Counted from the first letter of the stretch, positions 1 to 8,272 are shown. The stretch is 14,754 nt of DNA from Caldilineaceae bacterium (GCA_028819675.1 JAPPKT010000317.1:1-14754), one strand, 5' to 3'. Notes: generated by a model from the letters alone, not told the origin. Translations and numbers: made by a program.

Positions 1-2
1 GT

Positions 3-788
3 TTCGGGTTCGTCGACTGGATGAAATACGGTTTGCCGGTGGTGCTGGTGTTGATTCCACTGGCGTGGCTGCTTCTGCCGCGTTTGTTCGCGCTGCCGAG
101 ACTGACGATCGACATCGAACCGGCCAGGCGGGAGATCGAGCGGTTGGGCGGACTTTCCGGGCCGGAACGGGAGATTATCGCCGTGCTGCTGGTGTCGATC
201 AGCCTGTGGATTGCCGGGGGGTACATCGAGCATATGCTCAACCTGCCGGCCACACTGTTGAGCAGCGCAGTGATAGCAATCGGCGCGGTGGCCGTGCTTT
301 CGGTTGAGAAGATCGTTGACTGGAGTGATCTGAAAGGCGTGAACTGGGGTGTATTCTTTGTAATCGGCGCGGGTTTGACTCTGGGTGATGCTCTGGAGAA
401 GACCGGAGCCAGTGCCTGGTTCGCCAGCCTTGTTGCGCCGACGTTTGAGGGTTTGCCCTTTTTTGGTGTGCTGGCTGCCTTGATCCTGCTGGCCTTCTGT
501 ATCACGCAGTTCATGAACAACGTTCCCCTGGGCGCGATCCTAGCTCCGGTACTGATCACTCTGGGGCAGGCTTCCGGCATTGATCCGGTCCGGCTGGTCA
601 TTCCAACGATCTTTGCTGTGGCGCTGGCGTTTGCGCTGCCCAGCGGCTCGGCGCGGATGATTCTGATCGCGGTCACTGGCGTGGTTAGCCGACAGGAGAT
701 GCTGCGCGCAGGCGTGATCGTCGGTCTAGCATGCTCGGGAGTCGTCTTTGTATTTTTCCTGGTGCTCAGCCAACTGGGCATGATCTGA
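3..788 (+). CDS. DASS/SLC13-family-like membrane transporter, C-terminal fragment
   Basis: The reading frame is open from the left edge (first full codon at base 3, giving FGFVDWMKYG), so the gene starts outside the window and only the last ~260 residues are seen. It is very hydrophobic, with about six to seven membrane segments separated by a cytoplasmic-like charged stretch (residues around IDIEPARREIERLG). The layout fits the second half of divalent anion:sodium symporters or related ion-transporter-superfamily permeases: a re-entrant loop region with MNNVPLGAILAPV, then ALPSGSARMILIAVTG, and a final helix. In well-studied DASS proteins the equivalent loop carries an SNT motif that binds carboxylate and sodium; here the position reads NNVP, so the substrate is uncertain. 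The next gene follows after 83 bases. The broad family call is fairly safe; the substrate is not known. Confidence 0.75.
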   Translation, partial: FGFVDWMKYGLPVVLVLIPLAWLLLPRLFALPRLTIDIEPARREIERLGGLSGPEREIIAVLLVSISLWIAGGYIEHMLNLPATLLSSAVIAIGAVAVLSVEKIVDWSDLKGVNWGVFFVIGAGLTLGDALEKTGASAWFASLVAPTFEGLPFFGVLAALILLAFCITQFMNNVPLGAILAPVLITLGQASGIDPVRLVIPTIFAVALAFALPSGSARMILIAVTGVVSRQEMLRAGVIVGLACSGVVFVFFLVLSQLGMI

Positions 789-871
789 TGGATTTCGATT
801 TGGTCCCGACTCAAATGTGAATTGAGAACGCAGGCATGTAAGTCTCAGCGTAAAACGACAGGGGGTAGAGA

Positions 872-1219
872 ATGCGCGTCTGGCTAATTGGCGCCGGCAA
901 TATCGGTTCGGTCGCGCTGCGGCAACTTCAAAAGAATTCGGCAGTCGAAATCTTCGTCAGCGACCCTTCGGACCAACCGGAGGCTGTACTCAGCGGCCTG
1001 ATCGAGCGGGTCGATCTCGTGGCTAACATTTCGCCCGTAAACGTCAATGAGATTGCACGTCGGGTGCGTCCAGACCTAATCCTGCTTTCCCCCGGCATAG
1101 GCGAACAGGGCTTTGGCGCTGTGGAGGGAAGCAAGGCTCTGTCTGAGGCGCTGAACTACGAGACGATTATCGCCAGCGAATATCCCTGCCTTATCCTTTC
1201 GCTGTCGAATCAGAATTGA
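872..1219 (+). CDS. Small Rossmann-fold NAD(P)-binding-like protein
   Basis: The 115-residue protein opens with a beta strand and glycine loop, MRVWLIGAGNIG, the GxGxxG signature of a Rossmann dinucleotide-binding fold. An acidic residue follows at the end of the second strand (EIFVSDPS), where adenosine ribose is normally held. Alternating strand/helix segments continue through VDLVANIS and PDLILLSPG. The length covers only a binding domain; no catalytic domain follows and the stop at 1217-1219 is clean, so it is either a stand-alone binding protein or a shortened relative of a dehydrogenase or TrkA-N-like domain. A purine-rich GGGGGTAG at 861-868 precedes the ATG. It lies 83 bases after the transporter and 59 bases before the STAND ATPase gene, so it could be co-transcribed with either. 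I do not recognise a specific function. Confidence 0.65.
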   Translation: MRVWLIGAGNIGSVALRQLQKNSAVEIFVSDPSDQPEAVLSGLIERVDLVANISPVNVNEIARRVRPDLILLSPGIGEQGFGAVEGSKALSEALNYETIIASEYPCLILSLSNQN

Positions 1220-1278
1220 AGGGCGCCATTGAATCAGTTGGCGGCAATTGTCTGATATACGTTTACCGACACTAAGAG

Positions 1279-3462
1279 ATGATGGACGATTTTTCGGAGA
1301 TTCGGCACAATTTGGGTGTATACAGGCTGCGGGGATTCAGCGGGCGCGACGCGGAACTGGATACATTGTGCAGGTGGTTGCTAGAAAGGCGCGAGCAACC
1401 TGCGCTGGCGATAAGCGGTGGGCAAGGGAACGGCAAGAGTACGCTGGCCACGGCGGCGGCGTGGAAGACGATTCACCACTTTCCCGATGGGATCATCTGG
1501 GTGGGGGCGGCGGGCCGGGACCGGTTCCGGATGTACGACATTGTGCGTACGCTGGACACGGTGCTTGGCACTACTTTGACGCGGGTTAGCGAGGAGCGCT
1601 GGGGAATCGGCATTCTTGAACAGCTTTACCGCCGCCGCCGCTTGCTGATTCTGGACGAGCTCTCAGACGCGACTGACCGTGAAATCCAGATTTTGGCTGA
1701 AATCATCAGCCATTTGCATGACACGGAGAATCAGTCCCACATACTGTTGATCGATCGCGACATACACCCGGAGTTTGTTGAACTGGTGGGTGACCGACAC
1801 CTGCAGTTGGGCGGGTTGCCGCTTTCGGAGGCGGTAGGCTTTGTCCACGCGCGGGCGCCTGAATCGGTCCGCGATACGGCGTTACGCAACGTCGAGGGCC
1901 TGCATCGCCGCACAGGCGGAAGACCCCTGAGCATGCGTCTGGTCATGGGGCTGTTGATGGACTTCGGACTGTGGAGCGAACTGGACGAGCTGCTGGCGGA
2001 GCTACCGGCCGAGGACGGTGTGACGGACATGTCCAGTATGGCAGGGTTTGCCGTCGAGAACTTTGCCGCTTTCTGGCCGGAGGCCGGGCTGATCCTGGAT
2101 CGATTGGTCAGCGCAGCAGGCGGTGCTACCTACCAGGCGCTGACTGAGCTGTTCACGGAAGGGATGGGCACCGAGGCCGAGAAGCGCCAGACATTCGAAG
2201 GTCTCGTTTCGCGAGCCCTGGTGGAGGTGGATCTATTTGATCGCAGGATCGTGGTGCAGCCGGTGGTGCGGCGCTATCTTGTGGAAGGCGCGGTCAAGTT
2301 GGGGGAGGACTGGCACCGTCAGCATGCGCGATATTATCTGCAGTTCGCGCAGCGTTACCAGGAGTTGCCGATCCAGCGTTGGCGGGAGATCGATCCTTTC
2401 TGGGGAAACGTTCATTGGGGCGCGGACTGGGCTACCGATCGGGTGGAGCGCATCTTCGGACAATCAGTAGAGACGATGGTATTAGAGAAGCTCGAGATCG
2501 AGGGGCTGCGCGACATGCCGATCAATTTTCTTGCGGTGCAGGACGATCTCAAGTTGATGCGGGACTATGCGCTGGCGCTGGCCCACTATGCATTCTGGCG
2601 TCACCCGCCGGGCATCTGGCGCTGGTTGTGCGGAGGGGCTGTGGCTTCAATCGCGCTGGGCGACGCGGGTGATTTCGGATGGATGCTAGCCAACATAGGC
2701 CGACAGCGGTTTTTCAACGGGGAAGTCGAAGAGGCGATTGAGTGGCTGCAAAGAGCGCTGCGTATATTTGACGAGCGAGATATGCTGATGGCGATGGCCT
2801 ACGGGCATACTGACCTCGGCACATCTTATCGCGTGTTGGAAGAGCCGCGTCATGCGCTCGATCATTTCTGGCTGGCGTTCGAGGCGGCGGCGCAGCTAGG
2901 CGACCCGCGTTCGCTGGCGCCTGCCTACATGAATCTTGGCAGCGCATATTTGAGCCTGAACAATTTCGAACGGGCGATCGAACAACACCGGAAGGCGCTG
3001 CGAGTGGCATTGCGGCTGGGTGACGAAGGGCTGGTGGCCAGCGCTCACAACAACCTGGGTCTGGCGATGGAAGGGATGGCGATGTACGCTGAGGCGCAGC
3101 GCGCCTACGAGTCGGCCCTTGCAGTCTTTCATCGAAACCGGGACGACACCGGTATAAGTACCTGTTACAACAATCTCGGATCGGTCTGCTATGCGCGGCA
3201 GGATTTCGCGGCTGCCCTCGACTGGTATGAGAAGGACCTGGCATTGTCGGACCGGCGGGGGGCCTGGATGGACAATGCGGCCACGCTGCACAATCTGGGC
3301 CACGTGGCGTTGGAACAGGAGAACCACGATCAGGCGGCTGAGTATTTCCGCCGAAGCCGCGAGCTGTATGCCGCCTTTCAACTGGAAGAGTACGTGGCAG
3401 AGGAGGACGAGATGCTGTCCTACGTCGCCGCGGTAGCCTCGCCGGGAAGATCCCAACGCTAA
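1279..3462 (+). CDS. STAND/NB-ARC-like P-loop ATPase with C-terminal TPR repeats
   Basis: This 727-residue protein has a 20-residue lead, an ATPase module opening with GFSGRDAEL, Walker A GGQGNGKS (47-54), Walker B LLILDEL (122-128), a strand with arginine ILLIDR (155-160), and GGLPL (178-182), the signature after the ATPase core in NB-ARC/STAND proteins. A helical/winged-helix-like region follows (about 230-450). From about 470 to 715 there are roughly six TPR units, recognisable from recurring NLG-x-x-Y/A and A-x-x-x-Y/H-x-x-A-L patterns. STAND proteins are signal-dependent switches that oligomerise on ligand binding; TPRs usually sense or bind the partner. No nuclease, TIR, protease, DNA-binding or membrane domain is visible at either end. 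An in-frame TAA at 1273-1275 limits the start to ATG 1279 or 1282; the ribosome binding site is weak. It could be a regulator or defence protein acting through a separate partner. Confidence 0.85.
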   Translation: MMDDFSEIRHNLGVYRLRGFSGRDAELDTLCRWLLERREQPALAISGGQGNGKSTLATAAAWKTIHHFPDGIIWVGAAGRDRFRMYDIVRTLDTVLGTTLTRVSEERWGIGILEQLYRRRRLLILDELSDATDREIQILAEIISHLHDTENQSHILLIDRDIHPEFVELVGDRHLQLGGLPLSEAVGFVHARAPESVRDTALRNVEGLHRRTGGRPLSMRLVMGLLMDFGLWSELDELLAELPAEDGVTDMSSMAGFAVENFAAFWPEAGLILDRLVSAAGGATYQALTELFTEGMGTEAEKRQTFEGLVSRALVEVDLFDRRIVVQPVVRRYLVEGAVKLGEDWHRQHARYYLQFAQRYQELPIQRWREIDPFWGNVHWGADWATDRVERIFGQSVETMVLEKLEIEGLRDMPINFLAVQDDLKLMRDYALALAHYAFWRHPPGIWRWLCGGAVASIALGDAGDFGWMLANIGRQRFFNGEVEEAIEWLQRALRIFDERDMLMAMAYGHTDLGTSYRVLEEPRHALDHFWLAFEAAAQLGDPRSLAPAYMNLGSAYLSLNNFERAIEQHRKALRVALRLGDEGLVASAHNNLGLAMEGMAMYAEAQRAYESALAVFHRNRDDTGISTCYNNLGSVCYARQDFAAALDWYEKDLALSDRRGAWMDNAATLHNLGHVALEQENHDQAAEYFRRSRELYAAFQLEEYVAEEDEMLSYVAAVASPGRSQR

Positions 3463-3494
3463 CAAAACGCTTACGTTTAGGGTAGTTCAGATTC

Positions 3495-3523
3495 TTGTCA
3501 GGCGACAGGAACTATGCTACACT
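3495..3523 (+). promoter_or_regulatory. Sigma-70-type promoter of groES-groEL
   Basis: TTGTCA (3495-3500) and TACACT (3518-3523) are separated by exactly 17 bases and sit just upstream of the CIRCE operator. Transcription would start near 3530, placing the operator at the very 5' end of the mRNA, the usual arrangement for HrcA repression. Both hexamers match the vegetative consensus at four or five of six positions. Confidence 0.75.
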
Positions 3524-3533
3524 TTCTGATGGT

Positions 3534-3560
3534 TTAGCACTCAAGGCTTTTGAGTGCTAA
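3534..3560 (+). promoter_or_regulatory. CIRCE operator (HrcA binding site)
   Basis: A perfect inverted repeat TTAGCACTC (3534-3542), 9-base spacer (3543-3551), GAGTGCTAA (3552-3560) is identical to the CIRCE consensus. HrcA binds CIRCE as a repressor of chaperone genes and is released during heat shock. Its place right after the -10 box supports HrcA control of the downstream groES-groEL operon. No hrcA gene lies in the window, so the repressor must be encoded elsewhere. Confidence 0.97.
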
Positions 3561-3646
3561 ATGGAATCTGACAGGCTGTACGGGACCGTGCCGGGATAGT
3601 TCTTTACGGGCTATACGGCCGGTATGAAGTGCGCGAACGGATTCTT

Positions 3647-3669
3647 ATCCCGCCTAAAAATGCGGGGAT
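3647..3669 (+). promoter_or_regulatory. Hairpin in the groES mRNA leader
   Basis: ATCCCGC (3647-3653) can pair with GCGGGGAT (3662-3669) across an 8-base A-rich loop, with one extra G on the 3' side. It lies in a leader of about 165 bases between CIRCE and the groES start, long for a simple groES leader. No U-run follows, so it is not a terminator. A role in mRNA stability or temperature response is only a suggestion. Further upstream, 3590-3632 can form another imperfect stem around ATAG/CTAT. Confidence 0.35.
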
Positions 3670-3710
3670 TCAACAGCAACAGGTTTTTCATCAGTAAGTG
3701 TCGAAAGGCA

Positions 3711-3716
3711 AGGAGG
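3711..3716 (+). promoter_or_regulatory. Shine-Dalgarno sequence deciding the groES start
   Basis: AGGAGG ends 8 bases before ATG 3725. This places the groES start there and not at the upstream in-frame GTG (3698), which lies 5' of the Shine-Dalgarno and would add nine residues absent from GroES proteins. Confidence 0.9.
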
Positions 3717-3724
3717 AAGGTCGA

Positions 3725-4015
3725 ATGAATCTCAAGCCGCTCGGTGACCGGCTGGTAGTCCAGCCCCTGGAGGGGGAGGAGCAGACCTCCACGGGTATCT
3801 ATCTGCCGGAAACTGCCAAAGAGAAGCCGCAGCAGGGCGAGGTGGTCGCAGCGGGTCCCGGCGCACGGGACGAAGACGGCAAGCGCATTGCCATGGATGT
3901 AGCCGTCGGTGATATCGTTCTTTACGCTAAGTATTCCGGCACGAACATCAAGCTGGATGCGACTGAGGTTTTGATTCTCAAGGAATCGGACGTCTTGGCG
4001 CTGGTTGAAAGTTAA
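3725..4015 (+). CDS. groES: GroES co-chaperonin (Hsp10, Cpn10)
   Basis: This is a complete 96-residue GroES, the usual family length. It begins [12 protein letters not shown], carries the mobile-loop region [15 protein letters not shown] (about 21-36) that docks on GroEL, the [10 protein letters not shown] turn, the roof-loop segment, [15 protein letters not shown], and ends with DVLALVES, all hallmark family segments. GroES forms a heptameric lid on the GroEL cylinder and closes the cytoplasmic folding chamber in an ATP-dependent cycle. The start is set by AGGAGG at 3711-3716. It is the first gene of a CIRCE-controlled operon and groEL follows after 72 bases, so both are expected to be heat-induced through HrcA. 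Confidence 0.97.
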   Translation: MNLKPLGDRLVVQPLEGEEQTSTGIYLPETAKEKPQQGEVVAAGPGARDEDGKRIAMDVAVGDIVLYAKYSGTNIKLDATEVLILKESDVLALVES

Positions 4016-4030
4016 TCGGACCTACACTGA

Positions 4031-5725
<1,695 letters not shown>

Positions 5726-5762
5726 GGTTGGCTGGTTTGGGAATTGAATAGAGTTGAGAAGG

Positions 5763-5798
5763 GCGCCGGGGGTGTATTGCCTCCGGCGCTTTTTCTTT
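5763..5798 (+). terminator. Rho-independent terminator of groES-groEL
   Basis: GCGCCGGGGG (5763-5772) pairs with CCTCCGGCGC (5780-5789) in a 10-bp stem with one G-U pair and a 7-base loop, followed directly by TTTTTCTTT (5790-5798). It starts 37 bases after the groEL stop. It works for the plus strand; no U-run follows it on the minus strand. Confidence 0.92.
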
Positions 5799-5841
5799 GG
5801 AGGCAAGGAGAGACAGTTTATCAGTTGAGGCGGGGATACGA

Positions 5842-6402
5842 TCAGGCCTCCAAATAAGGCTCGAACAGTTCCTCGACTTGGACTATGAATCCTTCCAAGG
5901 TTGGTGACTGGAGGGTATGGCCTTTGCCATAGGTTCCTGCGACTTTGAACCGATTCTGTCCTCGCAGTAGGACCATGACCGTCTTGGCTTCAGGATCCAC
6001 AATCCAATACTCTCTCACGCCGTGATAGGCGTAGAGTTCGAGCTTTGTGGTCCGGTCTAGTTCGGCGGTGGAAGGGGAGAGAATCTCGACGACCAGGTCG
6101 GGAGCTCCTTGAACGTATTCGGGCTTGAGTATCTGGTTTCGCTGTCTCGAAACGAACAGGATGTCTGGTTGAACTACGACTGTTTCTGAGAGGACAACGT
6201 CAGTAGGGGAACAGAATAGTTCTCCCAGATTATGTTCATCTACGTATCCAGAAATAGCATTGAGCAGTTTCCGCAAGATGAACTGATGATACAGGAGTGG
6301 TGCGGGGGCCATAACCAACTCTCCATCCAAAAGCTCAAATCGCTCTTCGTCCGACGTTTTCAAGTAGTCGGCGTAAGTGTGCTTTGCCTTCACGTTTATC
6401 AC
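5842..6402 (-). CDS. Uma2/DUF820-family PD-(D/E)XK endonuclease-like protein, copy A
   Basis: The protein has 186 residues, typical for the Uma2 family, which has a restriction-endonuclease-like fold. Motifs are TYADYLKTSDEERFELLDGEL at the N-terminus (residues 9-29), VQPDILFVS with Asp80, GAPDLVVEILSPST with Asp102 and Glu106, then DRTTKLELY with Lys120, together forming the likely metal-binding PD...E-x...K site, and finally GVREYWIVDP. All expected catalytic positions are present. The biological role of the family is not settled; copies are numerous in cyanobacteria and Chloroflexota. The GTG start is set by AGGAGG (6409-6414) six bases away; a longer reading frame to 6459 would run through this site. 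It is about 65% identical by hand count to the next gene. It converges on groEL and is probably transcribed alone. Confidence 0.88.
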   Translation of the reverse strand: MINVKAKHTYADYLKTSDEERFELLDGELVMAPAPLLYHQFILRKLLNAISGYVDEHNLGELFCSPTDVVLSETVVVQPDILFVSRQRNQILKPEYVQGAPDLVVEILSPSTAELDRTTKLELYAYHGVREYWIVDPEAKTVMVLLRGQNRFKVAGTYGKGHTLQSPTLEGFIVQVEELFEPYLEA

Positions 6403-6408
6403 GTCTGG

Positions 6409-6414
6409 CCTCCT
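6409..6414 (-). promoter_or_regulatory. Shine-Dalgarno deciding the GTG start of Uma2 copy A
   Basis: On the minus strand AGGAGG is followed by six bases and GTG at 6402-6400. The same site, spacing and start codon occur in copy B, which supports this start over upstream ATG codons. Confidence 0.85.
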
Positions 6415-6464
6415 AAGAAGAAGCTGGAAAAACGAGACAACTAAGCTCTTCCAGATCAAGTCCG

Positions 6465-6470
6465 ATTATA
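6465..6470 (-). promoter_or_regulatory. Putative -10 box upstream of Uma2 copy A
   Basis: TATAAT on the minus strand, 62 bases upstream of the GTG start, within a short block (CATTTGTRCTAT on the minus strand) that is shared with copy B at the same relative position. No good -35 hexamer is seen 16-18 bases upstream. Confidence 0.5.
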
Positions 6471-6647
6471 GTACAAATGCACCAGGCGGAGATCAGTCCT
6501 GTCAAACGCGCGGGAGAGAAAGGGAACAACCAGTAGTTCGGCAAGGTTTCAGAGTTCGTCGGTCTGGATGGGATGGATCAAGACTCCATCAAGACTCATA
6601 ATCTTGAGACTGGGTAAGACACTTAGACAGCAGTGGCGGAGATATGA

Positions 6648-7208
6648 TCAGGTCTCCAAGGAGGCCTCAAACAATTCTTCCATCGGGAGTCTGAATCCCT
6701 CCAAAGTTGGTGACCGGAGGATATGGCCTATGCCATAGATGCCTCCGACCTCGAACCGGTCTAGTCCTAGCACTAAGACCATGATCGTTTTGGCGCTGGG
6801 ATCCACTATCCAGTATTCTCTTACGCCGTGTCGGGCGTATAGTTCGAGCTTTGTAGTCCGGTCGAGTTCGGCGGTGGAAGGGGAGAGAATCTCGACGACC
6901 AGATCAGGTGCTCCACGGATGTTGTCTGGGGTTATGATTTGGGTACGTTCATTCGAGACAAAAAGCAGGTCAGGCTGGACAACGTTAGTGTCCGACAGTA
7001 CTACGTCGAAAGGAGAGAAATAGACCCTCCCCAGGTTGTGCTCTCTAGCAAAGGTTCCTATCAATATGTGCAGGACACTCGAAATGTACTGATGAATCTC
7101 CTTGGGGGAAGGGGACAATATCAGTTCTCCGTTCAGCAGTTCGTAACGCTCGTCGTCCGACGTTTCGAGGTAGTCGGCGAATGTGAGCATGGCCTTAACA
7201 CTTTGCAC
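6648..7208 (-). CDS. Uma2/DUF820-family PD-(D/E)XK endonuclease-like protein, copy B
   Basis: Also exactly 186 residues, this paralogue keeps the complete putative nuclease site at the same numbers as copy A: Asp80 (VVQPDLLFVS), Asp102 and Glu106 (GAPDLVVEILSPST), and Lys120 (DRTTKLELY). Residues 101-140 differ from copy A at only two positions, whereas residues 31-60 and 141-186 have diverged strongly, so the surface around the core may have specialised. The start is GTG at 7208-7206, six bases from AGGAGG (7215-7220); the longer TTG reading at 7223 would start just upstream of that Shine-Dalgarno and is unlikely. It has its own -10-like box and is separated from copy A by 245 bases, so the two are probably separate transcription units. 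Its function is otherwise unknown. Confidence 0.88.
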   Translation of the reverse strand: MQSVKAMLTFADYLETSDDERYELLNGELILSPSPKEIHQYISSVLHILIGTFAREHNLGRVYFSPFDVVLSDTNVVQPDLLFVSNERTQIITPDNIRGAPDLVVEILSPSTAELDRTTKLELYARHGVREYWIVDPSAKTIMVLVLGLDRFEVGGIYGIGHILRSPTLEGFRLPMEELFEASLET

Positions 7209-7214
7209 ATCGAG

Positions 7215-7220
7215 CCTCCT
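7215..7220 (-). promoter_or_regulatory. Shine-Dalgarno deciding the GTG start of Uma2 copy B
   Basis: AGGAGG on the minus strand, six bases before GTG 7208. Spacing and start codon are identical to copy A. Confidence 0.85.
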
Positions 7221-7270
7221 CAATTGAAGCAGCGAACGTCATCTAACATTGCTCTCCGTCGTTTCCCAAA

Positions 7271-7276
7271 AACATA
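7271..7276 (-). promoter_or_regulatory. Putative extended -10 box upstream of Uma2 copy B
   Basis: TATGTT on the minus strand, preceded by TGC, giving an extended -10 pattern (TG-n-TATGTT). It lies exactly 806 bases from the TATAAT box of copy A and 62 bases from the GTG start. No clear -35 hexamer. Confidence 0.45.
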
Positions 7277-7287
7277 GCACAAATGTA

Positions 7288-7558
7288 TTAGAGCACAAAG
7301 ATTCGCTCCACGCTCAGGAAATCAGCTACCTGAACAGACAAAATGCGATGAGCAAATGCCAGTCGAATAAAAGGAGGCTAGTGGAACTGCGGCCTAAACT
7401 AATCGCCTGTGGTCCGGAATTCTTATAGTCGTCTACTGCTTCAAACGGCTCTCAGAAGGGTACTCTAGTCTAGGCAAAGCGTTTTCGACTGGCCTACGCA
7501 CTGCCTGAGTTCCGTTTGGAAGTCCAAGCGTGAAAGGACCTTACTCCTCTGGCTACAC
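7288..7558. other. Intergenic region with no supported gene
   Basis: This stretch separates Uma2 copy B from the FmdE-like gene; both are read leftward. I see no tRNA, convincing hairpin terminator or repeat. An AAAGGAGG at 7370-7377 on the plus strand is followed by a GTG (7381) opening only 15 codons, too short and too close to count. The few stem candidates on the minus strand after the FmdE-like stop lack a U-run. Confidence 0.5.
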
Positions 7559-8170
7559 TTATCTCGCCGTGTAATACCGGTTTCCAGCACAGGTCCGGCA
7601 CAGAGTGCGTCCAGCCACTTCGATCTCGCGTTCGTTGATGACTTCTTCGCCGCACTTGTCACATATTGCCCGCGCGCTGGCGCGGCTGACGATGGCGGCG
7701 ACTGGGGTTGACAGGGTCACCCACTCGAAGGAGAGAAGCTCGTCGTCGGGCATGCGCTGGTAGCCGTGGAGCATGGCGAAGTAGCGTCGCGTTTGCTCGG
7801 GGGCGTAGTCGCGGGCACGGGTGCGGACGTCAGTTTGCGGGGCGACCCGGAGGGCGCGGTCGGTCTTGACGTCGACGAAGGTTGCGGCGATTTTGCCGTA
7901 GTCTTCGACACGCAGGTTGCGGCCGCCTACGGAAACGCCTGTGACCGCCTCTACTCCGTCAACGAAGCAACCGTCGGTCTCTACGATCACAAGCAGGCGC
8001 TTGTCGGTGCGGGGCACTTCGAGTTCCAATGCGGCCGACGCGGCGATTGCGCAGCGGGCTCCCAGAACCTGACGGGGGCAAAGGTGGTTGTGGCGGGCGG
8101 AAGCCACTGCAAGCGCCGTTTCCAGCGTTGGCAAGTCAACGAGGTTTTGCGTGTCGATCGGTATCGCCAT
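7559..8170 (-). CDS. FmdE-like protein with C-terminal C4 zinc finger
   Basis: The 203-residue protein has two parts. Residues about 20-150 match the FmdE fold: ARHNHLCPRQVLGARCA (25-41), an HxHxCP-type site with His27, His29 and Cys31, then VETDGCFVDGVEAVTGVSVG with Cys68, and LRVEDYGKIAATFVDV (86-101), the YGK segment of the family. The C-terminus carries CDKCGEEV...CRTCAG, four cysteines (170, 173, 191, 194) forming a likely zinc finger. FmdE was named from the molybdenum formylmethanofuran dehydrogenase operon of methanogens; its biochemical role is not firmly established and many bacterial relatives stand alone, as here. The ATG at 8170 follows AAGGAGG (8178-8184) by 7 bases, so an upstream GTG or ATG reading to 8245 is rejected. 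The gene is divergent from mnmA. Confidence 0.85.
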   Translation of the reverse strand: MAIPIDTQNLVDLPTLETALAVASARHNHLCPRQVLGARCAIAASAALELEVPRTDKRLLVIVETDGCFVDGVEAVTGVSVGGRNLRVEDYGKIAATFVDVKTDRALRVAPQTDVRTRARDYAPEQTRRYFAMLHGYQRMPDDELLSFEWVTLSTPVAAIVSRASARAICDKCGEEVINEREIEVAGRTLCRTCAGNRYYTAR

Positions 8171-8177
8171 TGGCGCA

Positions 8178-8184
8178 CCTCCTT
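8178..8184 (-). promoter_or_regulatory. Shine-Dalgarno deciding the FmdE-like start
   Basis: AAGGAGG on the minus strand, 7 bases before ATG 8170, a near-perfect match and spacing. It rules out the 25-residue N-terminal extension. Confidence 0.9.
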
Positions 8185-8263
8185 GGGTGCGAAACTCTGG
8201 CTTGGGGCACTGCCGGCGGCTGTTTATGAACTGAACGCGTTGCAATGCGGCGACCTCGACACC

Positions 8264-8272
8264 ATTATACCA
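8264..8272 (-). promoter_or_regulatory. Extended -10 promoter of the FmdE-like gene
   Basis: The minus strand reads TGGTATAAT: a perfect TATAAT (8269-8264) with the upstream TGn of an extended -10 element. The -35 region is poor, which is common for extended -10 promoters. It predicts a leader of about 87 bases before ATG 8170. Confidence 0.6.

Larger units (their letters stand above)
5822..6481. repeat. Tandem duplication unit 1 (Uma2 copy A with flanks)
   Basis: This segment aligns without any insertion or deletion to 6628-7287 at a constant offset of 806 bases. Similarity covers about 20 bases past the stop codon, the whole coding region, the Shine-Dalgarno and the -10-like box. The longest identical run I found is 38 bases (6059-6096 against 6865-6902). 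Similarity fades outside these limits. Confidence 0.8.
6628..7287. repeat. Tandem duplication unit 2 (Uma2 copy B with flanks)
   Basis: Partner of the segment at 5822-6481. The spacer between the units (6482-6627) resembles neither neighbour and holds no gene I can support. The lack of indels alongside substantial substitution suggests an old duplication kept under selection for protein sequence. Confidence 0.8.

Noticed and set aside
1248..1589. 113-codon plus-strand frame overlapping the start of the STAND gene
   Set aside because: Composition is that of a frame-shifted shadow (rich in G, R and A, no motif), while the overlapping frame holds the P-loop.
2896..3465. 189-codon minus-strand frame under the TPR region
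   Set aside because: It is antisense to clear TPR repeats and has no Shine-Dalgarno or recognisable motif.
5763..5798. Terminator also serving Uma2 copy A on the minus strand
   Set aside because: On the minus strand the stem is followed by CCTTCTCAACTC without a U-run, so bidirectional action is not supported.
7370..7428. Mini-ORF after AAAGGAGG (GTG at 7381)
   Set aside because: Only 15 codons, with the start three bases from the Shine-Dalgarno; no support.
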